Shown here: piece by piece, positions 37,382-46,782 of the stretch
How positions within the stretch are numbered: the stretch's first letter is position 1
Layout of the letters: each line of letters begins with the position of its first letter
Origin: Caldithrix sp.
GTDB taxonomy: Bacteria; Zhuqueibacterota; Zhuqueibacteria; Thermofontimicrobiales; Sulfurfontimicrobiaceae
Assembly: GCA_020722815.1 (NCBI GenBank)
Contig: DYKB01000017.1
Coordinates: 1 to 64,000, forward strand
DNA length: 64,000 nucleotides
Reading direction: 5' to 3'
Made by a program: the position numbers and the translations under genes
Notes under the pieces: generated by a model
Databases searched by the model: none
Told to the model about the DNA's origin: nothing
The model's input: only the letters and a program-made list of their open reading frames with translations

Positions 37382-37464
37382 TTTCTCCTTTTCATCGTAT
37401 TAATTGAAACTAAATCTGTATTAAGTATTTAAATTTATTTATATTTCTATCTATGATTTATAAT

Positions 37465-38058
37465 CTAATCCTGATTATTTTTTATAATTTCAGTCGCTGG
37501 AATTAATAATCCGGCAGAACCCTTATCGCTAATTTTACGTGCAGGAATACCACCAATACTGATGTTCGGTTCGAGAAATGATTTATTAACCACAGCATTT
37601 GCTCCTATAGCAATATTATCTGCAATTTGAATTTTACCAAACAACTTTGTCCCTGGACCAATGTAAACATTATTACCAATTCGTGGTACGTGATCAGCGT
37701 AACCGGCCTGTGTGCCGATATTGACACAAACATGAATCCTACAATTTGCTCCGATTTCTGTGTTTTCCGCCACCACAATTGTCCCACGGTGTACGATACA
37801 TAAACCTGGCCCAAAGACATTCAACGGGATTGAAAATCCAAGACGGACACTTAGTAAATAATATCGAAAAAGTTCCCAATAGTAAAAAGGTCGCCATAAA
37901 AGAGAGTTTCGACAATTGTGGTAATACTCTATCAATCGTAAACGCCTCTGGAACTTCCAAATCAAATCTCCGACAATTTTAGGCCGTTTATAGTTACGTC
38001 CCAATGCAATTTTATCTGCTTTTAGATAAAATTTAAGATCTGCTTTTGATGAAATCAT
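37465..38058 (-). CDS. Serine-acetyltransferase-like hexapeptide acetyltransferase
   Basis: 197 residues. The C-terminal half is a left-handed beta-helix of the CysE type (GPGLCIVHRGTIVVAENTEI, GANCRIHVCVNIG, VYIGPGTKLFGKIQIADNIA, IGANAVVNKSFLEPNISIGG, then IPARKISDKGS). The N-terminus is shorter than in true CysE and lacks its long helical domain, so acetylation of a polysaccharide sugar is more likely than cysteine synthesis. The ATG has no clear Shine-Dalgarno sequence. Confidence 0.82.
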   Translation of the reverse strand: MISSKADLKFYLKADKIALGRNYKRPKIVGDLIWKFQRRLRLIEYYHNCRNSLLWRPFYYWELFRYYLLSVRLGFSIPLNVFGPGLCIVHRGTIVVAENTEIGANCRIHVCVNIGTQAGYADHVPRIGNNVYIGPGTKLFGKIQIADNIAIGANAVVNKSFLEPNISIGGIPARKISDKGSAGLLIPATEIIKNNQD

Positions 38059-38156
38059 AAATAAATTCTTAAAAGTTGAGAATCATACTTTCACTATTAC
38101 TTAACGAAAACCATTTATCAGAGAAAGCTTAATTGACGGACTTTTGACACATAAAA

Positions 38157-39524
38157 CTAAGTTATAACTCGACTATTTTTCACTCCCTCATTTGCTACTA
38201 ATGGATCAATTTTTGATAAAATCAATCCAATTGCTACACTCGTCCACATAACAAATCGAACCTGGGGTGCAAATATCGCCACATTCGTCATCATAAAAAA
38301 CAACACCATATTTGAGGCAATGATTACGCTGATGAGTCGCCTGGAATTCAAACTATTAACCAACTTTATTCTTTTTTTTAATTGAACCAGAATTATTATC
38401 GTAAGTAGCAAATTTAGAGTAAATCCAATAAATCCATTATGTAATAATATTACGGCAAACTCGCTATCCCAACTCCAAAAATTAACTTCGCGTTGACTCC
38501 CATAAGAAACGATTCCTGATAAATTCATAACATGAGCAGCTCCATCACCATATCCAAAAGCAACCCGCTCTGGAAATTTAACAATCTCATAAAAAGCAAC
38601 TTTAAATAATTCAAAACGATAAAAAAAAGACGTGCCTTCTAGTGAATTTTCATCTAATGTAGATGAAAATAATCCAAAAATTGTATTAAAAACTCCTGGA
38701 CGGAAAAATAGGATTAAAACCATTAAATAAATTACAGGAATTAGTCGCACTTTAATCCGATCATAGTGTAAAATTAATAGTGTCACTACCATAATCATTG
38801 TCGCTAACCAGGGACCACGACTATTCGAAAAGTAGATTCCAGCAATTATTAAAAAAATACTAAATCCCCAGAACCGTTTATTAAATTGATCTATTTCACT
38901 ATCCACTAGAAAAAGACAGAATGGTAATCCCATTGCTAAGGCAGTTCCAAACAGTATCGGATGTGGCAATGTCGAGTAAACTGCATGAGCCATTCTTATC
39001 TCAAGACGCGGGTTGTCTGGTAACGAAATATAATCAATGGGATTAAACTGAGTATATCTTTCCACGATTCCCAAAATTGCAATCAAGATAAAGGTTAATC
39101 CCAAACTTTTTATTATGCCGTTTATTACTTCTTTATTAGTAATTGCATTAATTACAATTAGATAAAAAATAAAACGCTCAATTATCAGGATTAAAAATCC
39201 ATTCAAACTAACAGAAAAATTAAACGCAAAAATAAGTGAAAAAAAATCGGCTATTATAATTAAAACCAATAAATTTATTAAAGGCTTTCGACTCCATTCG
39301 AGTGTAATTTTTTGCTCTATCAATGAAAAAACGAATAATAGCATTACAATTACACGATAGCCTGTTATTGTAGGAAAATTATCACTTATACTAAAAAAAA
39401 GCTCTCTAGGCATAATAACAAGAAAAAAAATTGAAAAATATAGTCCTTTATTATAATTTTTTTTTAATATTATGTAATTAATTATAAAAATTATTACTAT
39501 TATTATTAATTTTATATTATTCAT
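38157..39524 (-). CDS. O-antigen ligase/polymerase-type membrane protein (Wzy-like)
   Basis: 455 residues with about 11-12 transmembrane helices. A longer periplasmic loop (about 285-345) precedes the helices near the end. The block YFSNSRGPWLATMIMVV fits the Wzy_C / O-antigen ligase family. In a locus that also has Wzx and Wzc it is the probable polymerase joining repeat units in the periplasm. Family assignment rests on topology and this motif; the WaaL ligase role cannot be excluded. It begins 27 bp after the CapK-like gene. Confidence 0.82.
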   Translation of the reverse strand: MNNIKLIIIVIIFIINYIILKKNYNKGLYFSIFFLVIMPRELFFSISDNFPTITGYRVIVMLLFVFSLIEQKITLEWSRKPLINLLVLIIIADFFSLIFAFNFSVSLNGFLILIIERFIFYLIVINAITNKEVINGIIKSLGLTFILIAILGIVERYTQFNPIDYISLPDNPRLEIRMAHAVYSTLPHPILFGTALAMGLPFCLFLVDSEIDQFNKRFWGFSIFLIIAGIYFSNSRGPWLATMIMVVTLLILHYDRIKVRLIPVIYLMVLILFFRPGVFNTIFGLFSSTLDENSLEGTSFFYRFELFKVAFYEIVKFPERVAFGYGDGAAHVMNLSGIVSYGSQREVNFWSWDSEFAVILLHNGFIGFTLNLLLTIIILVQLKKRIKLVNSLNSRRLISVIIASNMVLFFMMTNVAIFAPQVRFVMWTSVAIGLILSKIDPLVANEGVKNSRVIT

Positions 39525-39551
39525 TTTTTAAATACATAAAATATATTACTA

Positions 39552-40931
39552 TTAAATTGATAAATAATGTGAGACTACTTCAGAACTAATAATTTTATAT
39601 TTACCAGAAGATGTTACTTCTAATTTATCTACAAATTGGATATAAAATTTTAAATCATCGCGAAAAACATCATAAAACATCATATCAATTTTGGTGGTCG
39701 CCTTATCATCAAAGCTTTTATCTTTAATAATGCTAATCATTATTTTCCCAATTTCATCCTGATGAATTTGAAAAAATTTAATCCCTTTAATTTTACTTAA
39801 GATGTTATAAAATATGATTAAATGAACCAATTTTTCAGTCTTGGTCACAATATAATCCATTACTCTTCCATCAATATTTTCAATTAATTTCAACGTTCGC
39901 CCACAAGAACAGATTTGGTTTGAAATAAAACCTTCATCCTGGATTCGATATCGCATTAAAGGCATCGCATAATTATCTAAGGTTGTAATCAAAAATTCTC
40001 CTTTACCATAAAAGTTACTAGTTTGATGTTCAGCATTATATGTCTCAATAATTAATCGTTCTTCAGCTAAATGAAGTCCGGTATGTGAATGACATTCATG
40101 GGCAATAATACCAAATTCCGTAGAACCGTATTCATCAAAAACTTCCGTGTTGAAAAATTGAGCAATCTCCATTTTCTGAGACGGAAAAATTTTTTCGGAT
40201 GTCAAAATGACCGCTTGCGGTGGATATTCGAATTTAACATGAAATTTTTTACAATATACTACAAATAAATAGATAGCACCAGCATAGCCTCTCAATATAG
40301 GAGGTTTTACATTTTGTATGTACCGAACATATCGCCATATTTGATCTTTATCATTAAAATCATAACTATTTAATGTAATCGAATTTTCTATAACAGATCT
40401 GATTTTGTGTCGTATTCGCTTAAAAGTAGTCAATTCAATACGATTTCCCCAAAATAAAAGAATTTTCATACCAGGTTGATAACCTGCATATCCCCAAAAT
40501 CGCCAGGCATTTGCATAAACCTTATAATAACTTTTTTTATCAATTCCAAATTTTGTCGGAGTACCCGTTGAACCTCCCGTATAGTCAAAACGAAAATCGC
40601 CTGGTCGGTAATTTTCTGCTAATAATGAATCAAAATTTTGATTAACTATTTGTTTTTCAAGAATCGGTAATTTAACTACATCGGCTATAGTATGAAAATC
40701 ATTTACTTTAAGTCCTTTTGAATCCATATAACTTCGATAAAATGGCACTTGATCATAACAGTGTTGAATTAAATCTCGAAATCTTTGATTTATAAATTCG
40801 CGTCGTATTTCAAAATCATCAAATTCACTCTTTTGTAATAAATTCCGATATTGTTGTACTTTATTATAATTTATTCCACTTATTGTTAATCCAATTGGTA
40901 ATAATAAATAATGTGATAACCATTCACGCAT
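39552..40931 (-). CDS. Phenylacetate-CoA ligase-like adenylating protein (CapK/PaaK family)
   Basis: 459 residues. Glycine-rich ATP-binding loop YTGGSTGTPTKF (117-128), EYGSTEFG (about 269-276) and the LMRYRIQDEGFI...CSCGRTL block are all present, as in CapK proteins of capsule loci. They resemble PaaK and are presumed to activate a carboxylate, but the substrate in polysaccharide synthesis is unknown. GGAGG lies 8 nt before the ATG. It is the first gene after the internal terminator at 41331-41358. The 448-bp gap in front suggests a second transcription start. Confidence 0.87.
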   Translation of the reverse strand: MREWLSHYLLLPIGLTISGINYNKVQQYRNLLQKSEFDDFEIRREFINQRFRDLIQHCYDQVPFYRSYMDSKGLKVNDFHTIADVVKLPILEKQIVNQNFDSLLAENYRPGDFRFDYTGGSTGTPTKFGIDKKSYYKVYANAWRFWGYAGYQPGMKILLFWGNRIELTTFKRIRHKIRSVIENSITLNSYDFNDKDQIWRYVRYIQNVKPPILRGYAGAIYLFVVYCKKFHVKFEYPPQAVILTSEKIFPSQKMEIAQFFNTEVFDEYGSTEFGIIAHECHSHTGLHLAEERLIIETYNAEHQTSNFYGKGEFLITTLDNYAMPLMRYRIQDEGFISNQICSCGRTLKLIENIDGRVMDYIVTKTEKLVHLIIFYNILSKIKGIKFFQIHQDEIGKIMISIIKDKSFDDKATTKIDMMFYDVFRDDLKFYIQFVDKLEVTSSGKYKIISSEVVSHYLSI

Positions 40932-41379
40932 TTTTTAATTTCCTCCATTATAATATATAGAATTATTATTTTAAGCATTTACTATATAAAAAATAATCTT
41001 CGAAAATTTATTGATGGATTTATTTATCACTTTTTGTAACAACCAAATACTATCAATGAAACCCTTTAAAGGACTAGGCCTTGCTCACTTGTACACATTT
41101 TCATTAAAAATGCAATTTTATTTTTAAAACGATTTCGTAATAGTGCATCACCAATTCAACAAATAGTGTATGATAATCTAGCTATCCCCCACCAGTTAAT
41201 TTTTTTTGACTATAGATTATAAATTTCAAAAATAAATTCCTCTCCACCCACTTATTGCCCATTCTAAACTTTATTTTCATGGGTTAAAATTCCAATCTCT
41301 ACAGCTATACTCATTAAATATTTCTCTCTCAAAAAAGTCAGCATTTTTTTGATGCTAATATTTTCTCAAGGGTTAGTAA
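40932..41379. other. Intergenic region with terminator
   Basis: 448 bp. The terminator at 41331-41358 lies at the glycosyltransferase end. The rest shows no gene or known repeat. A promoter for the CapK-like gene would be expected here, but none of good quality was recognised. Confidence 0.5.
41331..41358 (-). terminator. Internal intrinsic terminator of the polysaccharide operon
   Basis: On the minus strand TTAGCAT, loop CAAAAAA, ATGCTGA form a 7-bp stem (one G-U pair), followed by C and six T. It lies about 22 nt past the stop codon at 41380. It would stop unmodified RNA polymerase halfway through the locus. Confidence 0.7.
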
Positions 41380-42420
41380 TCAAAATGGATTTCGCACCCA
41401 GGTTTCAAATCCAACAGACCAGGAAATCACTTTCCAATATTTTAAAAGAGATTTTTGGAGTGTTATACGCGACCAGGGTTGAAGTAACCAAATAAATGGT
41501 GAAAAAATTATTAAAAGCAAACATCTGAAACAACTTCCCATTCCCATAATTAATCTATACATTTCCGCCGCAAATCGATTATAATGCTTGTTAAAATAGT
41601 AATAAACGGATGCTGTTGTTAGAACTTTAGCAAAATAAGTTCTTTTGTTTTTTTGTGAACTCGCTCCATGAAAATGAAACATCAAACATTGTCCTAAATA
41701 AAACACTTTATAACCTGTCTGGGCCACCCGATAACATAAATCGACATCTTCACAATACATAAAAAAATGTGTATCAAATCCCATCAATTTCTTAACCAGG
41801 TCCTTTTTTAAAAACATACACGCCCCATCTACACTCGCAACTTCAATCGGGGTTATTATTGATTCATAATCATCAGAAATTAAATTCCACATTTTTTCAA
41901 AATAAAAAACATCCAAAAATCGATTAAATAATGAAGGTAAATTATACGAAAAAGACTTCTGAACCCGACCGTTTAAATTAATTAGCTTACACCCAACAAG
42001 GCCAGCATCCGGATGATCAACAAAAAAATCCTCAACCGTTCGAAAAACAGGAGACATAAAAAGAACATCAGAATTTAAAAAAAGAACATAATCACCCCGA
42101 ATATATTCAAGTGCCTGATTATTAGCCGTTGCGAAGCCAACATTAATTGAATTTTTTATCAACTCAATCTCACTAAATTTTTTTTCTAAAACTTCAATTG
42201 TACCGTCAGACGACGCATTATCAACGACAATTATCTGAAGTCTAAAATTTTCTCTGTATTGATAAATTGATTCTATACATTTCACTAAAAGATTGCATGT
42301 ATTGTAGCTTACAATAATGATAGTAAAAACAGGCGTTTGAGAATCACCTGCACGCCTTTTTGTTGAACTTCGTGTATCCATTTGACATTTTTTTCCATTA
42401 CCAGAAATTTCATTTTTCAT
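41380..42420 (-). CDS. Glycosyltransferase family 2 (rhamnosyltransferase-like)
   Basis: 346 residues. The GT-A fold starts at about residue 31 (FTIIIVSYNTCNLLVKCIES), with VVDNASSDGT and the metal-binding FLNSDV. The VDGACMFLKKDLVKKLMGFD and FFMYCEDVDLCYRVAQTGYK blocks (WbbL/rhamnosyltransferase type) follow. A hydrophobic stretch near the C-terminus may attach it to the membrane. It adds one sugar to the lipid-linked repeat unit. It is the last gene before an intrinsic terminator. Confidence 0.9.
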   Translation of the reverse strand: MKNEISGNGKKCQMDTRSSTKRRAGDSQTPVFTIIIVSYNTCNLLVKCIESIYQYRENFRLQIIVVDNASSDGTIEVLEKKFSEIELIKNSINVGFATANNQALEYIRGDYVLFLNSDVLFMSPVFRTVEDFFVDHPDAGLVGCKLINLNGRVQKSFSYNLPSLFNRFLDVFYFEKMWNLISDDYESIITPIEVASVDGACMFLKKDLVKKLMGFDTHFFMYCEDVDLCYRVAQTGYKVFYLGQCLMFHFHGASSQKNKRTYFAKVLTTASVYYYFNKHYNRFAAEMYRLIMGMGSCFRCLLLIIFSPFIWLLQPWSRITLQKSLLKYWKVISWSVGFETWVRNPF

Positions 42421-42437
42421 AGCATGTAGTGCAGTAA

Positions 42438-43670
42438 TTACGCTTTAATCTTTTGTATATTTTGACTATTATGACTTCTTCTATAAATATTACTTTTTGA
42501 CGAAACCAGGGTATCAATTAAGTCTAAATAGATATGTTTATGATGCGACCATTCATACTTTTTAGACATTTTCAGAGCTTTTTCAGCTAATTGATTTCGA
42601 TATTGATTATTTTTAACCAATAAATAGATAGCTTTTGCTAATTCATTTTCATTGTCTGGTTCAAAAAAATGAACAAATGATGAATCAAAATAATATTGAT
42701 CAATTACTGTTTTAGCAATAATAATCGGAACACCTGAAATTTGGAATTCTAAAGCTTTGGTACTAAAAGCAAAACGACCAAAACCGTCGTTTCGTTTTGG
42801 AATAATACCAATATCTGCTTCAGCAATTATCTTTGCCATTTCCTCCAGTGTTACAGGTTCATTCAGACAAACCTGATCTTCTACTCCTAATTGTTGGATT
42901 AAACTTTGAAGTTCATTTTTTACAGGCCCATCACCATAAATTTGAAACATGGCCTCCGGAATTTTTTGATGAATTTGAGCAAAAGCACGAATAGCCAGTT
43001 CAACTCCCTGATGCCGATTTAAAGTACCTGGATATAAAAGAACGACTTTGTTCGATGATTTAGGGATGTTTTTTTTTTGAAAAAGGGTTGCATCAGGATA
43101 GTTAATAATCACCGTACATTTCTCAGGTTTCGTTGCCCGAGAAATTATGGTATTATACCATAAATGATTTGAAATAATAACATGATCTACAAAGCGAATT
43201 GACATTTTTTCAGCGAATCGAAGAAATTTAAAAATAATTGAGTTAGAAGAGACTTTAAATTTATATTGATAAAATTCAGGCACCAGATCATGTATATCCA
43301 AAATAATTTTAGTACCCTTTAATTTAGGCCAAATTGTCGCAAAGACCTCAAAATCTGGAATTGAATGAACATGAATCAAATCGTAAGGTTTTATTCTATT
43401 TTGTCGCCATAAAAAAAAAGTTGACTTTATAAAAAATTTTATCAATTTAAGTAAATAGGACCAACGAGTTCGTTCGTCACGTATTCTCTCCTGAATCTGG
43501 AATAAGCGTACCCCATTTTTTTCTCTATCTAGTGGTTCACCTCTTCGCTTTAATGCTACCACATCAACCGTATCTCCTCGATTTACCAAAGTCTCAGCAT
43601 AGCGTCGCACCCGATTATCTGTATCATAATAAGTATAGGCTAACATACAAACATGCATGCGTCCATTCAC
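42438..43670 (-). CDS. Glycosyltransferase family 4
   Basis: 410 residues, GT-B fold. N-terminal half with VCMLAYTYYDTDNRVRRYAE and LIHVHSIPDF...ILDIHDLVPE. C-terminal nucleotide-sugar domain with LLYPGTLNRHQGVELAIRAF, FQIYGDGP and the E-x7-E region EADIGIIPKR...STKALEFQISGVPIIIA. The frame opens at GTG 43670 without a good ribosome-binding site; ATG 43658 is an alternative. Its paralogue at 45503-46747 shares the same architecture, so the two may add neighbouring residues. Confidence 0.88.
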   Translation of the reverse strand: MNGRMHVCMLAYTYYDTDNRVRRYAETLVNRGDTVDVVALKRRGEPLDREKNGVRLFQIQERIRDERTRWSYLLKLIKFFIKSTFFLWRQNRIKPYDLIHVHSIPDFEVFATIWPKLKGTKIILDIHDLVPEFYQYKFKVSSNSIIFKFLRFAEKMSIRFVDHVIISNHLWYNTIISRATKPEKCTVIINYPDATLFQKKNIPKSSNKVVLLYPGTLNRHQGVELAIRAFAQIHQKIPEAMFQIYGDGPVKNELQSLIQQLGVEDQVCLNEPVTLEEMAKIIAEADIGIIPKRNDGFGRFAFSTKALEFQISGVPIIIAKTVIDQYYFDSSFVHFFEPDNENELAKAIYLLVKNNQYRNQLAEKALKMSKKYEWSHHKHIYLDLIDTLVSSKSNIYRRSHNSQNIQKIKA

Positions 43671-43725
43671 CCATTTTGAAATTAAATATTCCTCAAAGCA
43701 TCAAGTCCAACTTCCAATAATACCA

Positions 43726-44595
43726 TTATCCCGTATATTTCAGATTAAAGGTCAATATTCTCTTTAATTGATTTTTACGAAGGAATGATATAAACCTCAA
43801 ATCCTCAATTCTTTTTTTTCGAGTAAAAATAGAAACCAGATACCCCCCAATCATTACTAACCCCCCCATCATCAATGGTTTTTCGAACATTCGTTTTAAT
43901 GACCTTAATATAAAAAATAAGGGATGATACCCCATAAAATGACAACAAATACCTTCTTCATAAGCCGCTTTTAAAAGGCCGGTTCCCTTTCCTTGAGGCC
44001 TTAAATGATAAAAAACAATATCATCAAAACCAACAGCCTTCCACCCATTCATAATCGCTTTAATATGATCAATCCCATCCCAACCCATACTGGGCACCAA
44101 TCCACCAATGTCCTGAAAACATTCCCGACGATACATTTTGGTTTCTCCGTGTGTGTAGCCTTTGGCCGCCGGTTCAATTACCCATTCCCCATCTTTTTCG
44201 ATGTAACTCACACCACTGGCAAGTCCAAGTTTTGGATCACTTTTAAATCGATTCAGGAGCTGCTCAAAAAAATCATTTGAGAACTTCAAATCGCCATCTA
44301 ATTTAACGATAAAATCAAAGTGTTCATTTTGGATTATTTCATAACCACTATAAAAGGCTTCGACTACACCTTGACCACGACGACGCGCTTGGATGGGATT
44401 ATTTCTACGGATCAATTGCAGATAATTTAGTTTTGGTAAATATCGATACACCATGTCAACAGTTGCATCTGTTGAATTATCATCAACAATAATCCAACGT
44501 TTCGGTAAACGAGTTTGATTCATAATTGAAAGAATCGTGTGCTCTAAATACCGGGCTTCGTTTTTAACCGGAGTGATTACGACATAATCATTCAT
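43726..44595 (-). CDS. Glycosyltransferase family 2
   Basis: 289 residues. The GT-A domain starts at once (YVVITPVKNEARYLEHTI), with IIVDDNSTD, the metal-binding VKLDGDLKF (DxD-like) and GWDGIDHIKAIMNGWK. A C-terminal hydrophobic stretch (MMGGLVMIGGYLVSIF) suggests membrane association. Its ATG overlaps the stop of the preceding deacetylase gene (ATGA), so the two are translationally coupled. Confidence 0.88.
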   Translation of the reverse strand: MNDYVVITPVKNEARYLEHTILSIMNQTRLPKRWIIVDDNSTDATVDMVYRYLPKLNYLQLIRRNNPIQARRRGQGVVEAFYSGYEIIQNEHFDFIVKLDGDLKFSNDFFEQLLNRFKSDPKLGLASGVSYIEKDGEWVIEPAAKGYTHGETKMYRRECFQDIGGLVPSMGWDGIDHIKAIMNGWKAVGFDDIVFYHLRPQGKGTGLLKAAYEEGICCHFMGYHPLFFILRSLKRMFEKPLMMGGLVMIGGYLVSIFTRKKRIEDLRFISFLRKNQLKRILTFNLKYTG

Positions 44596-45479
44596 TTAAA
44601 ATCCCTATATGTTTTAAAAAATTCCTGATAAATCCACTGGGGATACCTGGTCCACCCGTAAAATCCTCTCACCTTTAAAATAAAGCTATGCAGTGTATCA
44701 TTTTTACCGATAACAAAACGGGGCAAAAAATATGGATGACTTTCTAGATTAACATATCCCCGCGTTAGATTGCAACAACCAGTATAATTCGCCAATTCAA
44801 GCGCCCGTATTAAAGACTCTTTAAATCCAAACCATTCACCATGTACAATTGGAAATGAATAAGGCAGGGCACATGTCTTCGATACATATCCAATTTTTTC
44901 ACGTATCTTTGTCTGGGATTGACTTAATTCGAGTTCAATGGTCTCAGGACTTTGATATGGTAAAAAAGGATGGGAACAGGTATGGGAACCGATCTCAAAA
45001 TAGTTTGCCATTAACCTTATTTGTTCCCAATTTAAAGGTAATGGCTCACTGGATTCAGAAAAATTGGCCCTGGTAAGCCAGGGAAAAGGTTCATTCGAGT
45101 CGATGTAGTCCGTGGCTAAAAATATTGTTGCCGGAAAGGTATATTGTTTTAAAATTGGCAACACCAAATCATAAGTGGAACGATAACCATCATCAAAAGT
45201 CAACACCACCATATCAGAAGAAATCGGTGTCTGATCGCGAATTTTTTCACATAATGCTTGAAATGACATGACATTGATACCGGTCTGATATAAAAATTGC
45301 ATTTGGATAATAAATTGATCCAACATGACACTATCCAGTAAGCTATCAGGATTTTCATTACCACAAATATTATGATAGGACAAAATTACTGCTTTCGGCG
45401 TCTTAGAATCATGTTGCACCAGATTCATTAAACCGGCGAGCATTGCTTCCCCTCTATCATATACAGCACTAAGATTCAT
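44592..45479 (-). CDS. Polysaccharide deacetylase (NodB domain)
   Basis: 295 residues. The carbohydrate esterase 4 motifs are present: TFDDG (94-98), with the catalytic base and metal Asp, and SHTCSHP (165-171), with the metal-binding histidines. It removes N-acetyl groups from amino sugars, probably in the repeat unit, since no signal peptide or clear anchor is visible. The stop overlaps the start of the next GT2 gene by 4 bp. Confidence 0.88.
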   Translation of the reverse strand: MNLSAVYDRGEAMLAGLMNLVQHDSKTPKAVILSYHNICGNENPDSLLDSVMLDQFIIQMQFLYQTGINVMSFQALCEKIRDQTPISSDMVVLTFDDGYRSTYDLVLPILKQYTFPATIFLATDYIDSNEPFPWLTRANFSESSEPLPLNWEQIRLMANYFEIGSHTCSHPFLPYQSPETIELELSQSQTKIREKIGYVSKTCALPYSFPIVHGEWFGFKESLIRALELANYTGCCNLTRGYVNLESHPYFLPRFVIGKNDTLHSFILKVRGFYGWTRYPQWIYQEFFKTYRDFK

Positions 45480-45502
45480 TTTCAGTTGAATAAGTATTTT
45501 CC

Positions 45503-46747
45503 CTAACCTAAACCATCCAGAAGACTATTAACAATCTTCAGGTATTGTTTCTGAGTTTCTTGCCAACCATACTTTTGAATAAATGAATAGGCATTCTGTA
45601 TTAATTGTATTCGTTCGGTTCTGTTTTGAATTAATTCAATTACCGCTGCGGCTAAGGAGTAGTGATCATCGGGTTTAAAAAATTTGACCATAGTATTATT
45701 ATAATATTGTCGATGAGCGCGGGTATTTGAAATAACAACAGGAATCTTTAGCGCCATATAGTCCAGCGACTTCATACTTAATGCTTCATCAGCAAAAATA
45801 TCACCTTTAGTAGGAACAATTCCTAAATCGGCATCCATTAATACTTGTGGTATTTCATAAAATGGTACCTTTTCATGAAATTGGATGTATCCATTGAGTT
45901 TCAATTCTTGAGCGAGTGATTTTAGGGATTCTGCTGCCCGGCCATCTCCATAAATTTCAAGCATCAGATTGGAAACTGTCTGTCTAATCAAGGGTATCGC
46001 TTTTAATAGTGTGTCCACTCCAAAATGTTCTTCCAGAGAGCCATGATAATACAGTTTGAAAACATCATCCGTTTTTGATAGAGGTAAATCTGGTCGAACG
46101 AATAATTCTTCATCAGGAACATTTAATATTACTGTACAGCTTTCGGGTGCTACAGACCGAGAGATTAATCGATCGCGCCATAAATCAGTTACAGTAATCA
46201 CATGATCGGACATATTTGCCGCTATTTTTTCGATGCGTTTTAAAAATTTAATAATCATTCTATTTTTATCTATGTGCAATTTTCGCATAAATAGCTCAGG
46301 TCCGATATCATGTATATCCAAAATTATTTTGGCACCAAGTATTTTAGGTACGATTGTAGCAAATACCATAAAATCAGGAGGGGTAGTTACATGAACTAGT
46401 TGATACCTTTTTTTTAGGCCTAATATAGAAACAAATATTATTGCCTTGATAAAAAAAAATCCCAATCGAATTAAATATTGACTTACTTTTTTTTCTGCCT
46501 TATTTCTGCGTTGGATGAAATAAAGATTGAGCCCATGAAATTTTTGAAAAAATCTATTTTGTTTAAAATTATGAAGCAAAATAACATCAACATCAAAACC
46601 TTGTTTTAATAACGTTCGTGCTTCACGATACAAAAGAGCACTGTTATTAAAAACCATATAATAGATAAAGCAGACAGTCTTCTTCTTTTTTAGCTTAGAA
46701 ACGACTTTTTTTTCATTATTATTGTACAATTTTGAATACCATTTCAA
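45503..46747 (-). CDS. Glycosyltransferase family 4
   Basis: 414 residues, GT-B fold, paralogous to 42438-43670. It has ILDIHDIGPELFMRK, LYYHGSLEEHFGVDTLLKAI, LEIYGDG and ADLGIVPTKGDIFADEALSM...LDYMALKIPVVIS. The N-terminus reads from a TTG codon, because the nearby ATG is out of frame, and is lysine-rich before the conserved core starts near residue 25. The true start is therefore uncertain. It lies 36 bp after the aminotransferase. Confidence 0.85.
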   Translation of the reverse strand: MKWYSKLYNNNEKKVVSKLKKKKTVCFIYYMVFNNSALLYREARTLLKQGFDVDVILLHNFKQNRFFQKFHGLNLYFIQRRNKAEKKVSQYLIRLGFFFIKAIIFVSILGLKKRYQLVHVTTPPDFMVFATIVPKILGAKIILDIHDIGPELFMRKLHIDKNRMIIKFLKRIEKIAANMSDHVITVTDLWRDRLISRSVAPESCTVILNVPDEELFVRPDLPLSKTDDVFKLYYHGSLEEHFGVDTLLKAIPLIRQTVSNLMLEIYGDGRAAESLKSLAQELKLNGYIQFHEKVPFYEIPQVLMDADLGIVPTKGDIFADEALSMKSLDYMALKIPVVISNTRAHRQYYNNTMVKFFKPDDHYSLAAAVIELIQNRTERIQLIQNAYSFIQKYGWQETQKQYLKIVNSLLDGLG

Positions 46748-46782
46748 AATGCATTTTACAATGATTTATGAAAGACTTTTGA

